In this document: positions 52,430-62,090 of the stretch, one piece after another
Layout: every line of letters starts with the position of its first letter
How positions within the stretch are numbered: the first letter of the stretch is position 1
DNA from: Peptoniphilus sp. KCTC 25270
GTDB lineage: Bacteria; Bacillota; Clostridia; Tissierellales; Peptoniphilaceae
Assembly (NCBI RefSeq): GCF_021012875.1
Contig: NZ_JAJMZJ010000001.1
Location: forward strand, 1 to 64,000
Reading direction: 5' to 3'
DNA: 64,000 nt
Translations under genes and position numbers: made by a program
The notes under the pieces: model-generated
Told to the model about the DNA's origin: nothing
The model's database searches: none
Seen by the model: only the letters and a program-made list of their open reading frames with translations

Positions 52430-53164
52430 ATGATAGATAGAACAATGCCTTTTTGCAATATGATACTAAAATGCGAGGACTATGAATAGGAAGAGCTTGC
52501 TCTGCCTGAGGGTTTTAAGATTAGAAGTTGCTGCATAAGGGATGAAAAGTCATGGGCTAAGCTTGAATACGAAATCGGAGACTTTGAAAGTCAAAAGGAA
52601 GCGGAACAATACTTTATTTCGAACTATTTGAAAGAGGAGATTCTTTTAAGTAATATCTTATTTTTAATAAATGACCAAGGGCATGTGATTGAATTCTGCA
52701 TTGTTTGGACAGATGAGCGAAATGACTCTAGAGTTTCTTCCTTGCACTGGCTTGTAGTTGACAAGATTTATCAGGGGCAAGGATTGGGCAGAGTGCTATA
52801 TATTGCAGTAATGAATAAATTTGCTGAGGAAGGCAGACTTCCAGTATATATCCATACGTAGCCATGGAGTTTAAAAGGGATACTCCTCTATGTATCTTTA
52901 GGATTCAAAATACAAAGGGCAGATACCTTCTCCCATTATGAGAATCAATTCGACTTAGCTATGGAAACCTTGCGAGAGCTTGTTTCTGAAAAACAATGGA
53001 ACTTTAATACAAGCATCTGTAGAATAAAGTCGAATTCTAGCCTACCTTTTGAGTTCTATAATAATAGTGCTTCAAGATATAATGTGAAAACCAATATTTA
53101 TAACCAGAAAGTACTAGAAAATCAAGATAAGAAAATATGGGAAAAATATCTTCGAAATAAATGA
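52430..53164 (+). pseudogene. GNAT N-acetyltransferase with two in-frame TAG codons
   Basis: One frame from ATG 52430 to TGA at 53162-53164 (244 codons), interrupted by TAG at 52487-52489 and 52859-52861. GNAT features: LHWLVVDKIYQGQGLGRVLY (acetyl-CoA loop QGQGLG) and, after the second TAG, PWSLKGILLYVSLGFKIQ, the usual C-terminal GNAT segment where relatives have HTQPWS. So the second TAG replaces a Gln. Substrate unknown. Confidence 0.8.
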
Positions 53165-53176
53165 GCACAGTAATGG

Positions 53177-53206
53177 TTGATGAATCAACTATTATTGTGC
53201 TATAAT
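53177..53206 (+). promoter_or_regulatory. promoter upstream of DUF2798-like gene
   Basis: TTGATG (53177-53182), 18 nt, TATAAT (53201-53206), followed by RBS AAGGGGTG before ATG 53235. Confidence 0.6.
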
Positions 53207-53234
53207 TTTGCCTTGATAGAAAGGGGTGAAAGAA

Positions 53235-53625
53235 TGAAGTATAAACGTTATATTTTCCAGTATTAATGGGTTTTACGATGAGCAATGTAATGCTCATTGT
53301 TAATACGGGGAGAATTGTTTTTCCTATAATTATTATGACGATGCTATTACAAGCAGTGGTTGCAAGTATAGCTTCATTAATATTTCCAGCAGGAACGATT
53401 GGAGCTAGATTGACTAAAAAATATTTTCCAAAACTTGGAAACCTAGGACGTCTGTTAGTATCATCAATTTTACCAGCTGTTTTTTTTTACAGCGATTATG
53501 TCTATAACTGGGTTGCTGAAAATGAGGGGATACAGCCCAGAGTTCTGGAGAATTTATTTTATCTCGTTACATACGCTTGTGTTGTATGGATATGTCGTAA
53601 GCATTATTTTGAATATAATCATTGA
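53235..53625 (+). pseudogene. DUF2798-like membrane protein, frameshift near start
   Basis: ATG 53235 opens MKYKRYIF and the frame breaks one base short before VLMGFTMSNVMLIVNTG. The rest is open to 53625: IIIMTMLLQAVVASIASLIF, RLTKKYFPKLGNLGRLL, and two or three hydrophobic segments. The tail of about 50 residues after this is less typical of the family. One lost T in the TTTT run would explain the break. Confidence 0.65.
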
Positions 53626-53652
53626 TAAGATTTTAGTTTTAAAGAGGAATTG

Positions 53653-54075
53653 ATGTGAAAAAAAAGTATTGGCCGTTTAATTTCAGTACTCTCCAGAGAG
53701 ATAGCACAGGATTTAAAAGATATAGTTTAGCCATTTGGCATTACAGTAGGGGAGGAACCTTATTTCATGGAACTCTTTCATGAAGAAGGAATATCACAAG
53801 ATCGATTGACTGAAATAGTAGATGTGGATAAGGCCGCTACGGTAAGAGCTGTAAAGTCTCTTGAAAAGAAAAAATTAGTTAGAAGAGAAATAAATCAAGA
53901 AGATAAAAGAAATAAGAAATTATATCTGACAGATAAAGGGAAAAAGTTATACCCAGATCTTGTGCACTCTTTGAGTGATTACAATAAACAGTTAACTTCA
54001 AAGTGGTCTGAAGAGCAGTATGAAATGGTATATGAGCTATTGAAATCTATACAAAAGCATGAACGCGATTCTTAA
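53653..54075 (+). pseudogene. MarR-family regulator, interrupted
   Basis: N-terminal part reads SIGRLISVLSREIAQDLKDI V, TAG at 53728-53730, then PFGITVGEEPYFMELFHEEG and a MarR winged helix: ISQDRLTEIVDVDKAATVRAV, KSLEKKKLVRREINQEDKRN, LTDKGKKLY. The start is also out of frame across an A8 run near 53658. The part from ATG 53767 could still be made but would lack the first dimerisation helix. Confidence 0.8.
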
Positions 54076-54419
54076 ATAACCCAGGGAAGAATCGTACAAA
54101 TCCTATTTTGTCGAGAAGATTCCTTTTAATGATAGCCTCCACCTACAATGTTTGAACAGGAAATGGCTATTGGAGTGTAGGAAATCTTGAATATCCATAT
54201 GAATAGGAAGAAATAAAATAAATAATAAGAGCCTTTTTGGCAGTCTATCGTTTAAGAGGATCGATAGACTGGTAGAAGGGCTCTTGTTTGTATATAGAAG
54301 GTAGAAAGAAGAATTGGGATCCTAGGAATTATTTTTTATAATACAAAAAGCGGGGATATGTTTTGTTAATTTGCAATGAAAAAATATGGATTGCAAAGGT
54401 GAAAAATAAGTGATTCCTA
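54076..54419. other. intergenic region with a large hairpin
   Basis: No gene. It holds a long stem at 54227-54290: AAGAGCC and CAGTCTATCG (54241-54250) pair with CGATAGACTG (54262-54271) and GGGCTCTT (54278-54285), followed by GTTTGT. Likely the terminator of the MarR-side transcript. Confidence 0.55.
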
Positions 54420-54448
54420 TTGACGAATAACACCATGTCATATAAAAT
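54420..54448 (+). promoter_or_regulatory. promoter of the TetR-membrane protein operon
   Basis: TTGACG (54420-54425), exactly 17 nt, TAAAAT (54443-54448). The spacer and the -10 lie within the operator palindrome. Confidence 0.7.
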
Positions 54449-54458
54449 GACATGGTGT
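54430..54458. promoter_or_regulatory. TetR operator, perfect 12-bp inverted repeat
   Basis: ACACCATGTCAT (54430-54441), five-base spacer ATAAA, ATGACATGGTGT (54447-54458). Arms match perfectly. It covers the -10 and most of the spacer, and lies 30 bases before the TetR start, so autorepression is the likely logic. Confidence 0.8.
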
Positions 54459-54488
54459 CATAAATGGATTAGAAAGAAGGTTCTATAA

Positions 54489-55079
54489 ATGCCTAAGCAA
54501 ACATATTTCAACTTAAACGATGAAAAACAAAATAAAATTTATGAGACTCTTGTAAGGTGCTTCAAAGAAAAAACGATGAAAGAAGTGACCGTTAAAGAGA
54601 TTGTTTTGGATTTAGAGATTCCTAGAGGGAGTTTCTACCAGTATTTTGAATCTATAAATGAAGCGTATTTTTTTGTGCTGGATCAGGAACTTATTGAAAT
54701 ATACGAGAGTTTTCTTAACCTGGTAAGAGAGAATGATATGAATGTTATGAAGGCGATTGAACAGTTTGGCGAAGTTGTGGCGGATGAAATCTTTACAGAG
54801 AAAAATTACAATCTCTATCGAAATAGATACATTGGTCTGGATGTTGAACTGGAAAGGCAATGGAAATTGTATAGAAATAATACTATGAAATATGGGCAAG
54901 ATATTATGTCGATCGCAGAAAAAGAAAAAATGACATTTATCGGTGGCATAATGCATTCTCTTGTACAAAGATTGTTTACTGAGTCTTGGGATAGGGGAGC
55001 ATTTCTCCACCACTATGAAATATATATGCATTGGATAAAGAGAGGTATAGAAGAAGTTTTTAATGGAATCGCCATTTGA
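54489..55079 (+). CDS. TetR-family transcriptional regulator
   Basis: 196 residues. N-terminal HTH at about 10-60: KIYETLVRCFKEKTMKEVTV then EIVLDLEIPRGSFYQYFES, the TetR signature ending in FYQYF. The C-terminal ligand domain is helical (IEQFGEVVADEIF, GGIMHSLVQRLFTESWDRG). Overlaps the membrane-protein gene by 17 bases and lies downstream of its own perfect palindrome, so it very probably represses itself and the following genes. Ligand unknown. Confidence 0.9.
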   Translation: MPKQTYFNLNDEKQNKIYETLVRCFKEKTMKEVTVKEIVLDLEIPRGSFYQYFESINEAYFFVLDQELIEIYESFLNLVRENDMNVMKAIEQFGEVVADEIFTEKNYNLYRNRYIGLDVELERQWKLYRNNTMKYGQDIMSIAEKEKMTFIGGIMHSLVQRLFTESWDRGAFLHHYEIYMHWIKRGIEEVFNGIAI

Positions 55080-56130
55080 TACAGTATATCTCGGATTGAT
55101 ATTAGCACTTGGCTTAAGGTTGATTTTGGAAAACAATAAACAGGGAAAGAGTTTTGGATTTATGGCAATCATCCTAGGGTTAGGAGATGCTTTTCACCTT
55201 GTCCCTAGAATAATTAGTAATCTTACGATAAATGGATTTGATAAATATGTTACTCTATTGTCATGGGGAGAATTCGTGACAAGTGTTACAATGACTTTGT
55301 TCTACATTCTTTTTTACTGTTATTATAGAAATTTAAGTGGGGATAAGTACAAAAAGAAAGCGATTTGGATTTATTTTTTGGCGGCGGTTCGATTCATTAT
55401 GATACTTCTTCCCCAGAATCTTTAGGGAACGCAAGGAAGTTATTTTTGTGGAATACTTAGGAATGTTCCTCTTGCCATCATGGGAATTTTCTTAATTATC
55501 TGGACTTGGAAGTATAGGGATAAAGAGGGTCTAAAAAATACAAGTATACTCATTGCAGCCAGCTTTCTATTCTATATTCCGGTAGTGGTTGGAGCGTGCT
55601 TTATACCTGAACTTGGTGCATTTATGATACCAAAGACAATAGCCTATGTTCTATTGGTTGTTACAGGTTTTAAATTTTTCATAAAGGATTTCAGCCCTGA
55701 AAATATATTAAAGAATTCAGCGGTATTCCTTTTTATGGGGTTAGTGGGTGGTGTATTCTACAGAGAATTCATCAATATATTCCCATGGGGAGAATTTACC
55801 ACACTGAGCATTGTCCATGTACATCTCATTGCTTTGGGACTTATTACACTATTTGTTATATATGTGCTTATGCAAAGTGAGAGAGAAAGAATAGAGGAAA
55901 TAAAAATCCCGCTAACCGTTTATATTACGGGGCTAACATGGACGGTCGCATCATTTTTGGTAAGAGGAATCTATAGTATCACTTCTTCAAAATCGGAGCT
56001 ATTCCCTGATGCAGCATTATCAGGGATTGCAGGAATAGGACACGTCCTTTTGGGAGTCGGCATGGTTTGTTTAATCCTTAAAATCATATCTATCAAAACA
56101 TATATCGAAGGTGCTGAAAATGAACAATAG
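55063..56130 (+). pseudogene. multi-pass membrane protein with C-terminal DUF2871-like domain, in-frame TAG
   Basis: One frame, 355 codons, interrupted by TAG at 55423-55425 after ILLPQNL. N-terminal half: LGLILALGLRLILENN, FMAIILGLGDAFHLVPRIIS, WGEFVTSVTMTLFYILFYCYY. Second half: MGIFLIIWTWKYRDKEGL, then the DUF2871-like FLFMGLVGGVFYREFINIFP, LSIVHVHLIALGLITLF (conserved HxH) and GHVLLGVGMVCLILKI. About nine or ten membrane segments. The residue lost at TAG may be Trp (NLWGTQG-like), but this is a guess. The downstream ATG at 55480 has no good RBS. Under TetR control; function unknown. Confidence 0.75.
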
Positions 56131-56557
56131 AAGAAAAATATATATGGTAGATAAAAAAACTTTGATAACTATCGCCGATATCGTTTGGTGCATGGCAGGT
56201 TTTAATGTTTTAAGGCTTGGAATATTAGCTTACGGTAAGATTGAACTTCGTTTTCTTTACCCTATAGTATCCGTTGCAGTTTTTACGATTTTTGGAGAGA
56301 TGTTTATTTTTATGAGCAAAAAACATATCAAAAGAATTATAACAACGGAAGAATTATACAGCCCATTTTGGAATTTTTTTGACCTAAAGTCGTATCTTAC
56401 TATGCTATTTATGATGTCAGGTGGAATATGGTTAAGAGCATCAGATTTTGTACCCAAAAGCTTTATCGCCTGTTTCTATTCAGGCCTTGGGTTCGCTCTT
56501 ATTTTGGCAGCGCTATCTTTTTTGAATTTTAGTTTTGTTGCGCTAAAAAAGGTATAA
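56120..56557 (+). CDS. hypothetical four-helix membrane protein of the TetR module
   Basis: About 145 residues; starts MNNRRKIYMVDKKTL inside the end of the previous gene, with GAAGGTG seven bases upstream of ATG 56120. Hydrophobic segments at about 22-42, 50-70, 94-113 and 121-142. No family recognised. The overlap indicates coupled expression with the DUF2871-like protein, perhaps as a subunit (inferred). Confidence 0.6.
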   Translation: MNNRRKIYMVDKKTLITIADIVWCMAGFNVLRLGILAYGKIELRFLYPIVSVAVFTIFGEMFIFMSKKHIKRIITTEELYSPFWNFFDLKSYLTMLFMMSGGIWLRASDFVPKSFIACFYSGLGFALILAALSFLNFSFVALKKV

Positions 56558-57176
56558 AAAATTTTAATTGCAAGTGAATTTACGAAAGATTTAGCCAAGT
56601 CACTAATATTGTGTAAATTTCCCTATCACAACAATTATGACATTCTAATTTATTATTTGGACGATATTGATCAATCTTCATTGATGTTAATGAGGATTGC
56701 GTTAATTAATCGCATAGCTGAATCTTCCTCTGGAAATGTATATAGCTAAGGAGTGGAGTAAAATCACTTACTACGAGAATAATTTACTAAATCGGTAGGG
56801 TAGAAAAAGACATAGAATAGAAAAGATAGAAAAATTCTTTGTGGGAGAAAAATTCGTTAGTGAGAAATAGCACATAAAGCAGACTATAAAAGATGAAAAA
56901 AGATATAACACAACAGCAAAGACGGATTTAGATTTAAAATCCTCAATCCAATCGCTATAGAGGTTTTTCAAAATATAACACATATCCTTGATAAGTAAGA
57001 GAATCCATATATTTATTGTGTAATTTAAGCTTAATGTGGTATGATTTAATATAAATAATGTATAGATGGACTCTAAAGGTAAATATGACTATTGGTATGA
57101 ATCTTTATGGGATTTCACTTTGAGTGGGTCTATAGATTATTTTAATATGGAATAAGGAGATTTTAAGAAAAAGCAC
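56558..57176. other. 620-bp AT-rich region upstream of the surface-protein gene
   Basis: No intact gene. 56558-56750 is open in the frame of the preceding gene (ILIASEFTKDLAKSLIL, then YLDDIDQSSLMLMRIALINR) but has no start codon near its beginning and is unrecognised, so it may be a remnant. A possible promoter TTGTGT (57016-57021), 18 nt, TATGAT (57040-57045) leads into the surface protein, with the palindrome TTAAGCTTAA (57025-57034) inside its spacer. Confidence 0.45.
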
Positions 57177-60100
57177 ATGAGAAAAATATTGATCAGTCTT
57201 TTCGTAATGGTGCTGTTTCTTTTTTCGAATCCGGCATATGCTGCGGAACCGGAAGAGGCTACTGGTGCATCCGTAGCACCTGCTGCCGTAGAAGCTGAGA
57301 CAGGAGTAGAAAAAAGAGATGTGGCATCCGACACCGACATTTCGGTTGGAAAGGTTGTTGAATTGACTTTGGATGAGACTCTGCAGTTTGGTGAAGAAAC
57401 AATACAACCGAAAGAGGATGATGCACTACAGCCTGATGAAGCGGAAACAATCCCTTTGGAAACCGAAAACGCAGCAGATAAAATTGGTGTTGGCGTTGAA
57501 AAGCAGCTGATGAAAAACAACGAATCTGTAGCGAGTGAGGAAAATGGATTGACTGTGCCTCAAACGGATCCAATGAAAGAAAAAGTGGAAGAAAAGAGTG
57601 ACAAAATAGCGATCGAAGACGAGGAAGTCACCTTAAAAGAGGGAACGACTCTCGATGCGAAAATACTTTCCGAAACGCCTGTAATTTTAGGGGGGAATAG
57701 CGAAGGATTAGTAGATTCCGCTACGCCTACAGTGGAGGTTCTAGTCAGCAGTTTCGAGGAGTTGAAAGCGGCCATTGAAAATGCACCAGAAGGTCAGGCG
57801 ACGACCATTGTCATCGATACGAGCTTTGAATTAGTAGAAAAGCTGACGATTAAAAAAGGTCAAAATATTATCTTGACTGCCAAAAACATTAGACTGGAAG
57901 AAGATAAACATTCCTGGGAAAAACCTTGGAGCCCTATCACACAACCGGCCGATGTCGCTGAACAGGGTGAAGAAAAACAAAGAGAAGTGATTGAAGAAGC
58001 CGTAGGTCGTGGCGAAGAAGCTATTCAAGAGGCCGATGTACCACTTCCTGATGAAAACAAAGGTGACATTATCATTAAAAGAGCAAAGGAATTTGTAAAA
58101 GACAGTTTGTTTAATGTTTTGGGCAAGCTGACCTTGGGGACAGAGGATTCTGCAATTTATATTGATGGAAACAGCGATGTTCAGACTGCTCTTGACGATA
58201 GAGGAACGGTTATTAATGTTGATAATGGTGGACAGCTTACTATGAAGAATGCTGTCATTATGAACTCTAAGAATGGACACGGTTACACCGGCCCTATTAA
58301 AGTTAAAAAGGGCGGATCCTTTACCATGGATGGAGGAAGGATTTCTAGCAATACTTCCTACGAGAAAATTGACCCTGACTATAACCGTCCGACTTCCGCC
58401 GGAGCTGTGTATGTGGATCTGGGTGCAAACTTTACCATGAACAATGGCCTTATTGACAATAACAATGGGGGCATGACCGGTGGAGTTTTTGCCGGTTCCT
58501 TATTTGGTAGCTCAGGAGATCCAGCCATAGTAGAAATTAACGGTGGTATTATTGCCAATAACAAGTCTAATACTCGTTTTCAATCGGGCGGCGGCGTAAC
58601 AGCCTATCCTAAGGCTAAACTTACTATAAAGGATGGCATTATTGCTGGCAACCGTTCTGGTTCTGGCGGAGGCGTGGCCGTTTCCGACCAATTTATATCC
58701 GAATTTAGCAATATTGTAAACAGAGAGTACGCTAATACTCCGGCAGATTACGAAAAACATCTAAAGGAGAATAAGGCTGAAGCCAATTTAAATGGAGGCT
58801 TAATCTACAAGAATGTCGCTTCCAATGTTGGTGGTGGGGTCTATGTGGACTCAAACCATGTGAACTTTAATAAGACCATGATTTTGGATAATAGCGCAGG
58901 AAATTTTGGTGGAGGTATTTATGTATCTTTCCCTCCTAGGGTGCAAGATCTAGAGAATCTCTTAGTTACTGAAAACAGTGCCAAGGCTACTTGGGTAGAT
59001 TCTTTTGGTGGCGGTAACGGGGGAGGACTTTGGAACTGTCCGACTGGCTATGTCCACATCGGCGATGGCCACAGTGTCTATGTATTTAACAATGCATCCG
59101 ATTCTTTCGGAAAAGATTTAACTTTTTCAAAAAAGACCGGCTATTTTAAATTAAATGGTGTGAATATTAAAGATATCTTCTATTCTCATGTTTCGCCTGT
59201 GACAAAAGAGGGAAACATCATTAAGTTTTTAGAAGACGGCGAAGAAGGCGTCGATATTCCAAAGGAAATGTCCTTTACCAATGATGTTGTTCATTTAAGA
59301 GCTGTTTACGACGCAATATTGCAAAAAGAGGCTTGGAAGAACGCTCAAACCTTTATTTTGGGCAATACGGCTCGAAATGGTGGCGGAATCGGCTCCAATG
59401 CCAATTTACAAACGCCGAATGACGAGGGCGAATATGGTTTAAAGATTAAGAAAAAATGGGACGGAAGCATTGATACGGATGCGTTTGATTCTAACAAAAC
59501 CGTCAAAGCGGATATCTTTATTGTCCCTGTGGACAAGGATGAAGCCTATGTGAGATTACACTACGGTATCGATCCGAATGTATATAAATACGGCGAGATC
59601 GAACTTAGCAAAAAGAACAATTGGGAATCCTTCTTCCACACACAAGGCGGTTCCTTCTCTCCGGACTTGGTCGAAAAATTCCCAGCGATCAAGGGTTGGG
59701 ATTTTGCCTATAACAAAGACAAGGGTCTTCCCTTTACGGCAGAAGAGCTAAAAGCAAGAGGTTTAAAGTATTTGGTTGTGGAACAGGGAAATGAATTTTT
59801 CTCCATAGTTGAAGAAATTCCTGAAAAGAAAGACGCACAAGTGGAAGCGGGCGCTGTGAAAATCACAAGAATTGAGAGTGAAGACTACGGTGAGTATGCA
59901 AGTAGCAAGCAAGACATTTACTTATTCTACTACGATCAAGAGGCCAACAAGGGTCTGGGCCGCTTGGAACTTTTGACAAAAGAAGAGCTTAATGACGAAA
60001 ATAATCATACAGCAATCTTTAGAGATCCCGGGCTCTTAGATATCGATACAATCGAATACTATGGCGAGGATCTAAGGCTTATGGAATGGGGAAAGGATTG

Positions 60101-62045
60101 GTATGAATCAGACCTAAGAGGTTTTGAAATTACAGATCGTGGTAACGCCTTTGTCCTTGTGGAAAAGGACGGCAAAAAAACTTTGCTGGTGCCATATCTT
60201 TGGACCATGTACGATAAAAAGTCCGGTTATTTTGCAGAGATTGTAGATTCTACGAATGAAATGATCGACCTTGCCGGCAATCCTCACACCTTTGAAATTA
60301 CCAATTACCCTCGGACCGATCTCCCCGTAGAAAAAGTTTGGAAATTGGACGAGGCGGATGAAAAAAACATTCCCGATTCTGTTAAAGTGTATTTGTTATT
60401 GGATAATAAGCGTATTCTAATCGGCTACGAAAAGGACAAGGACGGAAACTATCTCAAAGATGCACAGGGAAACTTTATCCCTATCTATCAGTCCCTTGTC
60501 TTAAAAAAAGCGGACGGTTGGAAAGGAAAATTTGATAATGTAAATCCTATCGCGCTAGTCAACAACCGCTATTCCATTGAGGAAGAAGAAAATGGATATT
60601 TGCCTTTCTTTTATCTTCAAGAGAATGGAAAAATAAGTTTTCGCATTGGATTTAAAAAAAATTATCATGAAATTGGCGATCCTCAAGGTTATTCGAAAGC
60701 CATCACTGATGCTTTCCATGACTTTGTAGGTGACGTCACCTTACATCTTCATATTCGCATTCCCAATCAGGATGAAAAAGTCTTGACACAAAAGTATACT
60801 TGGAGACAAATCAATAATCCACTTTATCCTGACTATTCTGACAATGAATATATCATGGAGATGGATAGAGATCATGCGTCCTTTGACAATATTTCCTTGG
60901 ATCTCAAGGGCATGAATCTGCGAGTGGAGTATTATGATGCGCCTGAGACTAAATTAGGTTTGACGGATTATCATTTCTATTTACAACAAGATGAGCAAGG
61001 ATTTTATACCTTATATATGCCTTCTGTGATGATCCATGGCGTGCCCTATGGTCAATTTGAGTTAGAAGACTTTAAACATGAAGAAAAAGATGCTTTTATC
61101 GGAAAGGTAGAAAATTATCCCGGTCCGCATCATGACATCGACATCGAAAAGATTTGGCACGGGGATGAGGAAGGAGATCGTCCCGAAACTCTTAAAATTA
61201 CGATTCGTGATAAGAGCGGTAAGGTGCAGGAGATTTTCTTAAAAGAAGGGGACGATTGGAAAGCTTCCTTGCAAGGTCTTCAAGGAAAGCTCAATGCCAA
61301 GGACTATGAATTGGTGGAAGAAGCCATCGATAAATATCGTTCTGAAAAGGCGACATCCGTTCAATTAAAACTTTTGAGAAAAGTAAAAGAAGGAGAATCT
61401 CTCTTACCAATCAAGCTTTACCTTGACGGAAAAGAAGTCGAGGATGCCGTCATTTATTCGACCATCGATCGCAGTGAAGTTCGAATCGATAGTCAGATAC
61501 TTTCGGATATTCTTCTAAAGGGAAATTACAAGTATAAACTGTATAAGTCGCAAGAAGAGACCGAACAAGCCGTAAGAATTATAAAAAATGAAGACGGAAG
61601 TTATCTCATCGAAGTACCTGTCGATATCACCATGGCGGAAGTCTTAGACGTCAAGTTTAATAACTTCTACACTCCGGTAACACCACCGGATGTACCGGAA
61701 GAACCACCGGTAACACCACCGGATGTACCGGAAGAACCACCGGTAACACCACCGGATGTACCGGAAGAACCACCGATAACACCACCGGATGTACCGGAAG
61801 AACCGCCGGTAACACCACCGGATGTACCGGAAGAACCGCCGGTAACACCACCGGATGTACCGGAAGAACCACCGGTAACACCACCGGATGTACCGGAAGA
61901 AGTGTCAAGGAGACAACCGAAGACACCGCAGACAGGTCCACCAAAGACCTTTGATCCTGGAATCGCAGGTTATGCATTTACGAGCATTATCAGTATATTG
62001 GTGCTCGCAATACTTGGGTTCGAGGGCAAGAAAAAAAGAATGTAA
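57177..62045 (+). CDS. large cell-wall-anchored surface protein (beta-helix-like, CnaB-like domains, TPQTG anchor)
   Basis: 1622 residues. Signal peptide MRKILISLFVMVLFLFSNPAYA (cleavage about 22), acidic low-complexity region to about 200, then a repeated Gly/Asn-rich part (about 270-750) with recurrent phrases GGQLTMKNAVI, GGSFTMDGGRIS, GANFTMNNGLI, AKLTIKDGIIAGNRSGSGGG, as in right-handed beta-helix adhesins. CnaB/SpaA-like modules begin near 751 (YGLKIKKKWDG), 1045 (LPVEKVWKLDEAD) and 1315 (IDIEKIWHGDEEG). A proline stalk of seven 11-residue repeats (about 1500-1577) is followed by TPQTG (1583-1587), a hydrophobic segment and KKKR. The RBS-like AAGGAGA is 16 bases before ATG, unusually far. 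The class B sortase downstream is the likely anchoring enzyme. Probably an adhesin. Confidence 0.9.
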   Translation: MRKILISLFVMVLFLFSNPAYAAEPEEATGASVAPAAVEAETGVEKRDVASDTDISVGKVVELTLDETLQFGEETIQPKEDDALQPDEAETIPLETENAADKIGVGVEKQLMKNNESVASEENGLTVPQTDPMKEKVEEKSDKIAIEDEEVTLKEGTTLDAKILSETPVILGGNSEGLVDSATPTVEVLVSSFEELKAAIENAPEGQATTIVIDTSFELVEKLTIKKGQNIILTAKNIRLEEDKHSWEKPWSPITQPADVAEQGEEKQREVIEEAVGRGEEAIQEADVPLPDENKGDIIIKRAKEFVKDSLFNVLGKLTLGTEDSAIYIDGNSDVQTALDDRGTVINVDNGGQLTMKNAVIMNSKNGHGYTGPIKVKKGGSFTMDGGRISSNTSYEKIDPDYNRPTSAGAVYVDLGANFTMNNGLIDNNNGGMTGGVFAGSLFGSSGDPAIVEINGGIIANNKSNTRFQSGGGVTAYPKAKLTIKDGIIAGNRSGSGGGVAVSDQFISEFSNIVNREYANTPADYEKHLKENKAEANLNGGLIYKNVASNVGGGVYVDSNHVNFNKTMILDNSAGNFGGGIYVSFPPRVQDLENLLVTENSAKATWVDSFGGGNGGGLWNCPTGYVHIGDGHSVYVFNNASDSFGKDLTFSKKTGYFKLNGVNIKDIFYSHVSPVTKEGNIIKFLEDGEEGVDIPKEMSFTNDVVHLRAVYDAILQKEAWKNAQTFILGNTARNGGGIGSNANLQTPNDEGEYGLKIKKKWDGSIDTDAFDSNKTVKADIFIVPVDKDEAYVRLHYGIDPNVYKYGEIELSKKNNWESFFHTQGGSFSPDLVEKFPAIKGWDFAYNKDKGLPFTAEELKARGLKYLVVEQGNEFFSIVEEIPEKKDAQVEAGAVKITRIESEDYGEYASSKQDIYLFYYDQEANKGLGRLELLTKEELNDENNHTAIFRDPGLLDIDTIEYYGEDLRLMEWGKDWYESDLRGFEITDRGNAFVLVEKDGKKTLLVPYLWTMYDKKSGYFAEIVDSTNEMIDLAGNPHTFEITNYPRTDLPVEKVWKLDEADEKNIPDSVKVYLLLDNKRILIGYEKDKDGNYLKDAQGNFIPIYQSLVLKKADGWKGKFDNVNPIALVNNRYSIEEEENGYLPFFYLQENGKISFRIGFKKNYHEIGDPQGYSKAITDAFHDFVGDVTLHLHIRIPNQDEKVLTQKYTWRQINNPLYPDYSDNEYIMEMDRDHASFDNISLDLKGMNLRVEYYDAPETKLGLTDYHFYLQQDEQGFYTLYMPSVMIHGVPYGQFELEDFKHEEKDAFIGKVENYPGPHHDIDIEKIWHGDEEGDRPETLKITIRDKSGKVQEIFLKEGDDWKASLQGLQGKLNAKDYELVEEAIDKYRSEKATSVQLKLLRKVKEGESLLPIKLYLDGKEVEDAVIYSTIDRSEVRIDSQILSDILLKGNYKYKLYKSQEETEQAVRIIKNEDGSYLIEVPVDITMAEVLDVKFNNFYTPVTPPDVPEEPPVTPPDVPEEPPVTPPDVPEEPPITPPDVPEEPPVTPPDVPEEPPVTPPDVPEEPPVTPPDVPEEVSRRQPKTPQTGPPKTFDPGIAGYAFTSIISILVLAILGFEGKKKRM
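61677..61903 (+). repeat. 33-bp tandem repeat encoding VTPPDVPEEPP
   Basis: Seven tandem copies of a 33-bp unit (GGATGTACCGG recurs at 61688 and every 33 bases to 61886). They encode an 11-residue, Pro- and Glu-rich unit; the fourth copy has Ile for Val, and the last ends in EEV. Copies are nearly identical, so the number probably varies among strains. It forms the wall-spanning stalk. Confidence 0.95.
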
Positions 62046-62078
62046 AAAGTAGGGCAAGTAACCTTGCCCTACTTTCTT
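62044..62078 (+). terminator. hairpin between surface protein and sortase genes
   Basis: AAAGTAGGGCAAG (62046-62058), loop TAAC, CTTGCCCTACTTT (62063-62075), then CTTTAG. Perfect stem but short T tract; may reduce rather than stop transcription into the sortase gene. Confidence 0.75.
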
Positions 62079-62090
62079 TAGTGAGGAAAT

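Noticed and set aside
47404-55425. Recoding of TAG as an amino acid throughout the organism
   Set aside because: Core genes in the same window end normally in TAG (clpP, lon, the metal ABC genes, the AGCS symporter, the RsbW-like gene), and the residues replaced in pseudogenes are mixed. Local nonsense bias is kept as a finding; global recoding is not supported.
61677-61903. Regular 33-bp repeats resembling a CRISPR array by period
   Set aside because: The copies abut without unique spacers and lie in frame inside the surface-protein gene as a Pro/Glu repeat; no cas genes are nearby.
61657-61977. Long antisense open frame with repeated VVLPVHPVVLP-like units
   Set aside because: It is only the mirror image of the proline-rich repeat in the sense gene; no RBS or independent signal.
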